In this document: positions 15,996 to 20,480 of the stretch, in pieces
How the letters are laid out: each line of letters starts with the position of its first letter
How positions within the stretch are numbered: position 1 is the stretch's first letter
From: Rhodobacteraceae bacterium UBA1957
GTDB lineage: Bacteria; Pseudomonadota; Alphaproteobacteria; Rhodobacterales; Rhodobacteraceae
DNA: 20,480 bases
Direction of reading: 5' to 3'
Assembly (NCBI GenBank): GCA_002336405.1
Contig: DDEJ01000119.1
Coordinates: 1-20,480 of the forward strand
Position numbers and translations under genes: made by a program
Notes under the pieces: generated by a model
What the model saw: the letters and a program-made list of their open reading frames with translations, nothing else
Databases searched by the model: none
What the model was told of the DNA's origin: nothing

Positions 15996-16365
15996 CTATA
16001 TCTCCTATAAAACTTTTTTACCAACTTCTCATCCCTGTAAAAGTCGCCACACGCGCAAAGCCCAAACCTTCTGAAAATTAGCAAAATAAATAGACCATAA
16101 GCTCTTGCCAGACAGGACAGCACGACGACCATTTTCACCCCCATAGCATAACCCACCGCGCGGGGCCATGATCTAACCATCTGACACCAAAGCCCTTCAA
16201 TCACCATCAATCCCAGCAGAAAAACTTGCCGCGCCACTGCACAACGGAGCGCTCATGCAAGCTTTTGGCACTGGGGCCATGGCCCCAGACACCTCGCAAA
16301 CACAGCAGACATCAAACAATTAATTAAAACCCAACGGCATATACCGGCACCGCAAAGACGGATCT
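15996..16365. other. 370-base gap between the AEC permease and fghA genes
   Basis: This stretch contains the fghA ribosome-binding site at 16002-16006 and an 18-base perfect palindrome at 16271-16288. It presumably also holds the fghA promoter, for which I see no convincing boxes, and the AEC 3' end. A GTG-initiated open frame on the minus strand (15983-16237, 84 codons) overlaps the fghA start and lacks a Shine-Dalgarno; I do not accept it as a gene. No tRNA or small RNA was recognised. Confidence 0.5.
16271..16288. repeat. 18-base perfect palindrome
   Basis: CTGGGGCCATGGCCCCAG reads the same on both strands. It lies 78 bases beyond the AEC permease stop. As RNA it would fold into a 7-base GC-rich stem with a CATG loop, but no T-run follows in either direction. 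It could be a strong transcript-end hairpin or a protein-binding dyad. Confidence 0.5.
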
Positions 16366-17307
16366 TTAAGCGGCGATTAAGCCTGCACCTATCAAGGCGA
16401 TCACAGCAGATAAAGTACCAATGCTTAGAGCGGTCGAAATCAAAATAGAGGCCGACACACGCTGCGGGGCCACCCCATAATGCTGGGCAATGATATAGAC
16501 GTTTCCCGCCACCGGCAAAGCGGCCGCGGCGACCATCACACCTGCAGAATAGGGCTCGACCGAAAAAATCACAAACGCCGAAAAAGCAACGCAGGCTGGG
16601 TGTAAGATCAGCTTGCAAAACGACAACCACGCCGCAACCTCAAGCCGTTCAGCCGATTTAAACGCCAGCGACGCGCCAATGGCAAACAACGCACCCGGCG
16701 TTGCCGCCCCACCCAAAATTGTGACAAAGTCGTTCAGGGGTGCCGGAATTGGCAATGACAGCGCCGACCAGCATAATCCAAGCGATATAGAGACGATCAT
16801 TGGGTTTTTGACCAGACCCAAGGCCGAGGTTGCGAGCAGCGCAAAACCAGCTTGGCCGCCACGAGATCCCGTAACCAGCATCACCACAAGACTGCCAAAG
16901 AAAATCAAATCGACCGCCAGCACCAACATCACCGGACCAATCGCCTTTGGCCCAAGCAGTAAAATCAGCATCGGAATACCCAGAAATCCGACATTCCCAA
17001 TCACTGCACATTGCGCCTCAATCGCAGCTTCGGCCATCGGCTTTTGCCGCCAAAGTGCCACTGCAGTGGCCAGAGCATAAACGACCACCGTGCCCAGAAA
17101 ATAGGCCAGGACAAATGAGCCGTCAAAAACCTCACCCAACGACATCGCGGATGAAAATCGAAACAGCATCGCAGAAAGCGCAAAGTAAAACACGAACTTG
17201 GTCAGATACGCCGTGGCCTGCTGATTAAAAAACTGACTGCGCCCAGCGCAATAGCCCAGACAGATCACGCCAAAAAAAGGCAGGGTTTTCAGGAAAATAG
17301 CCAGCAT
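16366..17307 (-). CDS. AEC (auxin efflux carrier) family transporter
   Basis: A 313-residue inner-membrane protein with about ten hydrophobic segments arranged as two five-helix halves, the AEC fold. Characteristic parts are the N-terminal LPFFGVICLGYCAGR, the QCAVIGNVGFLGIPM segment (polar Asn in a broken helix) and the C-terminal ALPVAGNVYIIAQHYG. Bacterial members such as MleP/MdcF carry malate, malonate or other acids; the substrate here is undefined. The Shine-Dalgarno is weak (GAG close to the ATG). The gene stands apart: a 100-base gap separates it from the GNAT gene upstream and 370 bases from fghA downstream. Confidence 0.92.
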   Translation of the reverse strand: MLAIFLKTLPFFGVICLGYCAGRSQFFNQQATAYLTKFVFYFALSAMLFRFSSAMSLGEVFDGSFVLAYFLGTVVVYALATAVALWRQKPMAEAAIEAQCAVIGNVGFLGIPMLILLLGPKAIGPVMLVLAVDLIFFGSLVVMLVTGSRGGQAGFALLATSALGLVKNPMIVSISLGLCWSALSLPIPAPLNDFVTILGGAATPGALFAIGASLAFKSAERLEVAAWLSFCKLILHPACVAFSAFVIFSVEPYSAGVMVAAAALPVAGNVYIIAQHYGVAPQRVSASILISTALSIGTLSAVIALIGAGLIAA

Positions 17308-17407
17308 AGCTCGCAGGTATCACTTGCACAAGCGAGGTCAATCACATTGCGCATAAAACACTGAAATCAAAGTATCCTCCCGGTTCAAATACGCAGTATC
17401 AGGACTA

Positions 17408-17902
17408 CTAAAGCGTTTGATATAAAATCAGCGCGTCAACATAGCCTTGCGTGGGGTGCTGAAACGCTCCAGGCAATCGCCCAACAACATCAAACCCGGC
17501 CCTTTGCCACAGCGCCAGCGCCCGGTGATTTGTTGCAACGACAAAATTAAACTGCATCGCGCGGTAATCGGTCTGGCGCGCCGCCTCTAACGCATGGTCC
17601 AGCATGCCGCGCGCCACACCCTGCCCCTGTGCTTTGGGGCTGGTGACAAACCCACAATTGCACACATGCTTGCCGCCGCCAGATTGATTGGCGCAAAGAT
17701 AGTAGCTGCCCACCACCTGTGCGTCCTTGATCGCAACCCAGACCGAGCGGCTGGCACTGCACCAATACTCCAATGCGGTCCTGCGCGAAATCAACGGATC
17801 GATTGCATAGGTGTCACCGGCCCGGAACACCGGTTTGAGCACAGCCCAGATCTGATCGCGATCCTCCACAGTTGCGGGGCGTATGATCAACGCAGATGTC
17901 AC
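17408..17902 (-). CDS. GNAT family N-acetyltransferase
   Basis: A 164-residue acetyltransferase. The acetyl-CoA pyrophosphate loop is present as KAQGQGVAR (90-98), in the R/Q-x-x-G-x-G/A form, after a strand with CNCGFVTSP. The MQFNFVVATNHRALALWQRAGF block (motif B) and the closing VVGRLPGAFQHPTQGYVDALILYQ are typical of a well-populated GNAT subgroup. The substrate (amine, peptide N-terminus or antibiotic) is unknown. The start is a GTG whose first four bases overlap the stop of the ClpP-like gene (GTGA), so translation is probably coupled. Confidence 0.92.
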   Translation of the reverse strand: MTSALIIRPATVEDRDQIWAVLKPVFRAGDTYAIDPLISRRTALEYWCSASRSVWVAIKDAQVVGSYYLCANQSGGGKHVCNCGFVTSPKAQGQGVARGMLDHALEAARQTDYRAMQFNFVVATNHRALALWQRAGFDVVGRLPGAFQHPTQGYVDALILYQTL

Positions 17903-18429
17903 GACAACTCTGTGACCGAAGCAATAACCCGCCCCACCAGACCATATGACAGCGCCGCGTCGGTATTAAGCCAAAAATCTCGTTTTGTATCTGCTTTGAT
18001 CCGTGCCTCAGTTTGTCCCGTTGCCCGAGCAAACAGGGCCTCAAACCGCAACCGCATATGCCGGATCTGGTTTGCCTGAATTTCCATATCCGACGCGCTG
18101 CCACCGATACCGCCACTGGATTGATGTACTAAAAATCGTGTATTGGGCAAACAGTAACGATCTTTGATATCAGCCCCCACAAAGATCAACGCCCCGGCAC
18201 TGGCCACCCAACCGCTGCCAATCGTACGCACCTGGGAACGGATAAATTTGATCATGTCATGTACCATATCGCCAGATTCCACATGCCCCCCGGGAGAGCT
18301 GATAATCATATTGATCGGATCATCACTTGTCTCAGCCAGCGCCAGCATATGCTCTGTGACGCGTTGTGCAAGTTGATGGGTGATCTCCCCGGTGAGAACA
18401 ATAGTGCAACTTTGAAAAATGGTCTTCAA
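17899..18429 (-). CDS. ClpP-like serine peptidase (Clp protease proteolytic subunit family)
   Basis: A 176-residue protein of the ClpP/crotonase fold. The catalytic triad is conserved: Ser77 in GWVASAGAL, His102 in FLVHQSSGG and Asp151 in TKRDFWL. Other family blocks are VLTGEI, INMIISSPGGHVESGDMVHDMIKFI and LPNTRF. This matches the shorter ClpP-like paralogue of Rhodobacterales rather than the housekeeping ClpP next to clpX, which is not in the window. The start is a TTG at 18429 preceded immediately by an in-frame TGA. The sequence from residue 2 on aligns with the usual N-terminus, so little is missing. A strong Shine-Dalgarno lies farther upstream, in front of a short ORF (18443-18478). 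The stop overlaps the GNAT start. Confidence 0.85.
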   Translation of the reverse strand: MKTIFQSCTIVLTGEITHQLAQRVTEHMLALAETSDDPINMIISSPGGHVESGDMVHDMIKFIRSQVRTIGSGWVASAGALIFVGADIKDRYCLPNTRFLVHQSSGGIGGSASDMEIQANQIRHMRLRFEALFARATGQTEARIKADTKRDFWLNTDAALSYGLVGRVIASVTELS

Positions 18430-18442
18430 TCACACCGCGCCG

Positions 18443-18478
18443 TTAAACCTGATCCTGCGCCGGTTTTAAAATTGGCAT
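18443..18478 (-). CDS. Short upstream ORF (11 residues) before the ClpP-like gene
   Basis: An ATG with AGGAG (18487-18491) eight bases upstream opens an 11-codon frame, MPILKPAQDQV, ending in TAA. The stop is 13 bases before the TTG of the ClpP-like gene and in a different frame. It may be a leader peptide that delivers ribosomes to the weak TTG start, or the leftover of an older N-terminus. It is too short to recognise. Confidence 0.3.
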   Translation of the reverse strand: MPILKPAQDQV

Positions 18479-18514
18479 AATTTGAGCTCCTGTCGATACA
18501 TATTAAAAATATGG

Positions 18515-18547
18515 TTTATACACTGAGCGGGTCAGCAATTTTGTCAA
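18515..18547 (-). promoter_or_regulatory. Candidate promoter for the ClpP-like gene
   Basis: On the minus strand a perfect TTGACA (18542-18547) is followed by TGTATAAA (18515-18522). The spacer is 19 bases to TGTATA or 21 to TATAAA, both longer than ideal. The position, about 85 bases before the TTG start and upstream of the AGGAG, is sensible. Confidence 0.35.
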
Positions 18548-18586
18548 CCGTTGCCGTGTTGTGTCGTAATTTGGGCGCCGGCAGCT

Positions 18587-18590
18587 GGAG
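18587..18590 (+). promoter_or_regulatory. Shine-Dalgarno for the long form of imuB
   Basis: GGAG lies six bases before an ATG at 18597, in frame with imuB. It is the best ribosome-binding site in this region and supports a product 51 residues longer than the family norm, provided transcription starts upstream of it. Confidence 0.4.
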
Positions 18591-18740
18591 AATGTTATGA
18601 GGCAAATTCACCGCCCCACCTTTTGGCGTGAACTGCGGAGAATTCTTTTCTTTAGAAGGCTGCAACAGACCATCTGCATAGCCCCACCCCCCGCTTTTGC
18701 AGGACTCGACTCACGAGAAAGAGATGCCTATCTTATATTG

Positions 18741-18755
18741 GAACAAAACATGAAC
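18741..18755 (+). promoter_or_regulatory. SOS (LexA) box at imuB
   Basis: GAAC-N7-GAAC, an exact match to the alphaproteobacterial LexA-binding site (GTTC-N7-GTTC on the other strand). It overlaps the ATG at 18750 and ends six bases before the ATG at 18762. A TATATT (18734-18739) just upstream could be the -10 element. This is expected for an imuAB-type mutasome gene induced by DNA damage. Confidence 0.75.
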
Positions 18756-20429
18756 ATAAATATGCCCTCACGTCGTATCTTATCCCTATGGTTTCCCCGT
18801 CTGGGCGCTGAGCAATTGCTGCGCAGCGCTATATGTGACCCCAACACCCCTTTTGCCGTGGTCCAGAACAAAGCTCAGGCACAGGTTCTGTGGTCTTTAT
18901 CTCAGGCCGCCTCAGCCGCAGGGCTGCACCCCGGGCAGCCGTTGCGAGACGCACAAGCCATGTGCCACACCCTCGTGACGCGCAGTCAAAACCCGTCATC
19001 CGAGGCGCTGTTTCTCACCCGGCTGCAACGCTGGGCAGGAAAATATTCGCCCTGGGTCAACGCCGTCACCCCCGATAGTCTGATACTGGATGTGACCGGT
19101 TGTGCCCATCTGTTTGGCGGAGAAGCCGGATTGATTGGTCAGATCGAACAAGAATGTGGCACGCTGAACCTAAGTGTCCGGATCGGATTGGCCGATACGC
19201 TGGGGGCGGCTTGGGCGCTGGCGCATTACGCCGGCCAAGCCACTGCCACCCACCTTAATAGCGATGCAATCGATCAAGAGGCGCGCGCGACCCGCACTCG
19301 GGCCCGCAAGCGTCGTACATATGAGCTGACAGGTGCAGCCCGGCACGCAACCGCTGACGGTCAGGCGAGCCACAGCATCGCCCCCCCGGGACAGGCCCAT
19401 AGCCTGTTACACGATTTGCCAGTGGCCGCATTGCGATTAGAAACCACCCTTCTTGAACAACTTTCACGCCTTGGTCTGCGCCGCATTGGCGATCTGGCCG
19501 GCCAGCCCCGCGCCGCCTTGGCCCGTCGCTTTGGCAAGGGTTTGGTGTTGCGCTTGGATCAGGCCTTTGGCAGCGCCGCCGAGCCAATCTCGCCAGCGGC
19601 AGCGCTGCCTGTCTTTGCCATACGGCTGACGCTGCCCGAACCGATTGGGCTGGAAAGCGATCTTACGGCCGCAGTCAAGCGGCTATTACCACGGCTTTGC
19701 AGCAAGCTGGCAGCCGCAAACCGCGGCGCGCGGCAACTGCGCCTACAAGCCTATCGCTGTGACCAAACCATGCAATGTTTCGATGTCGGTCTGGCGCGCG
19801 CCAGCAGTGACCCCGAGCGGATATACCCACTTTTGGTGCTGAAAATCGCCAAGATTGATGCAGGCTTCGGCATTGATATGCTGCGCCTCGAAGCCATACA
19901 AACCGAACCGCTGCAACCACACCAACAACACCAGCGTCTAGACAACCCTTCCGCCCCCACTGCGACTAAGGTTGCAACCATCACACAAACCGTGGCCATC
20001 GAAGATCTGATTGGCAGGATTGGCGCGCGGATTGGCCTTGACCACATCACCCGCCGTCATCCCGGCGACAGCCACATTCCAGAGAAATCAGCGCTGACCC
20101 TTGCGGCGGCATGGTCGGAACCCGCAGGCGAATGGCCCGCCTGCGCCGCCCCACGCCCGCTGATATTGTGGTCGCCAGAGCCAGTCACCGCACCTGACAC
20201 ACCCACGCCTCCGGCTCAGTTTCGTTGGCGCGGTCGCAACCTGATCACCCTGCAAGCCACTGGGCCCGAACGCCTTGCACCCGAATGGTGGCTGGATGAC
20301 CCCAACTGGCGCTCAGGCGTGCGCGACTATTGGTGTCTCACCACCCAGACAGGTGACCAGCTTTGGTTGTTTTATGCCCATGGCGCGACCCTCTCGGCCG
20401 GGTGGTTTACCCATGGCAGTTTCGCCTGA
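18750..20429 (+). CDS. imuB: ImuB, Y-family DNA polymerase-like SOS mutagenesis protein
   Basis: A 559-residue protein (from 18750) of the ImuB family, an inactive Y-family polymerase homologue. It bridges the beta clamp, ImuA and DnaE2 in damage-induced translesion synthesis. The N-terminal RRILSLWFPRLGAEQLL aligns with DinB's first strand, but the catalytic Asp is Trp14. SPWVNAVTPDSLILDVTGCAHLFGGE (100-125) is the palm block, where the DE pair reads Asp109-Ser110. A helix-hairpin-helix-type region (LSRLGLRRIGDLAGQPRAALARRFG) and the C-terminal ImuB region follow. An SOS box lies at the start. Start choices are ATG 18750 (GGA seven bases upstream), ATG 18762 (closest to family N-termini) and ATG 18597 (best Shine-Dalgarno, extra Arg-rich N-terminus). 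No imuA precedes it; dnaE2 could lie beyond the window. Confidence 0.92.
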   Translation: MNINMPSRRILSLWFPRLGAEQLLRSAICDPNTPFAVVQNKAQAQVLWSLSQAASAAGLHPGQPLRDAQAMCHTLVTRSQNPSSEALFLTRLQRWAGKYSPWVNAVTPDSLILDVTGCAHLFGGEAGLIGQIEQECGTLNLSVRIGLADTLGAAWALAHYAGQATATHLNSDAIDQEARATRTRARKRRTYELTGAARHATADGQASHSIAPPGQAHSLLHDLPVAALRLETTLLEQLSRLGLRRIGDLAGQPRAALARRFGKGLVLRLDQAFGSAAEPISPAAALPVFAIRLTLPEPIGLESDLTAAVKRLLPRLCSKLAAANRGARQLRLQAYRCDQTMQCFDVGLARASSDPERIYPLLVLKIAKIDAGFGIDMLRLEAIQTEPLQPHQQHQRLDNPSAPTATKVATITQTVAIEDLIGRIGARIGLDHITRRHPGDSHIPEKSALTLAAAWSEPAGEWPACAAPRPLILWSPEPVTAPDTPTPPAQFRWRGRNLITLQATGPERLAPEWWLDDPNWRSGVRDYWCLTTQTGDQLWLFYAHGATLSAGWFTHGSFA

Positions 20430-20480
20430 AAAGACCGCGCCACACCCAAATTGAGGTCCCCAACCGCAAACAGCCAAACA

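Noticed and set aside
15983..16237. 84-codon minus-strand open frame with a hydrophobic N-terminus
   Set aside because: It begins at a GTG without a Shine-Dalgarno and overlaps the fghA start and its ribosome-binding site. Its last residues are encoded by the fghA leader, and it resembles no family I know.
16253..16630. 125-codon minus-strand frame overlapping the AEC permease end
   Set aside because: It overlaps the permease in another frame and shows no family pattern. The permease frame is supported by its membrane topology and AEC blocks.

Overview
The window looks like a chromosomal segment of an alphaproteobacterium, most likely Rhodobacterales (roseobacter group). The reasons are an accD-folC pair, a DUF6478-type protein, an S-formylglutathione hydrolase, a ZapE-type ATPase, an ImuB with a GAAC-N7-GAAC (alphaproteobacterial LexA) box, and a ClpP-like protein of the kind common in that order. 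No rRNA, tRNA, insertion sequence, prophage or CRISPR array was seen. Most genes are ordinary housekeeping, transport or metabolic genes.

Layout. Bases 90-1669 (+) hold a secreted His/Asp-rich protein of unknown function, a small protein resembling the C-terminal part of AhpD/CMD-family proteins, and a pseudoazurin (periplasmic blue-copper electron carrier). Bases 1845-4066 (+) hold accD (fatty acid synthesis) overlapping folC (folate polyglutamylation). Bases 4272-7514 (+) hold ilvD (branched-chain amino acid synthesis), a putative lipoprotein with an RPxL tetrapeptide-repeat tail, and a DUF6478-family protein. zapE (-) faces these, and an MFS transporter (+) diverges from zapE.

From 15995 down to 10197 on the minus strand, seven genes run head to tail with overlaps or gaps of at most 46 bases: fghA, sthA, a Nudix hydrolase, a YaiI/DUF188 protein, an EamA permease, a HAD phosphatase and an ornithine-cyclodeaminase-family protein. 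An AEC-family permease (-) lies upstream, across a 370-base gap containing an 18-base perfect palindrome. A GNAT acetyltransferase follows and overlaps the end of a ClpP-like peptidase (-). Divergent from that is imuB (+), the catalytically inactive Y-family polymerase homologue of SOS mutagenesis, with a LexA box directly at its start.

I found no clear novel defence or mobile system. The most interesting points are: the uncharacterised metal-ligand-rich secreted protein beside pseudoazurin; the tetrapeptide-repeat tail of the lipoprotein; the start region of the ClpP-like gene, where all three frames are closed just before a TTG start and an 11-residue upstream ORF has a strong Shine-Dalgarno; and conflicting start signals at imuB, where an SOS box lies inside the longest reading frame and no imuA is adjacent.
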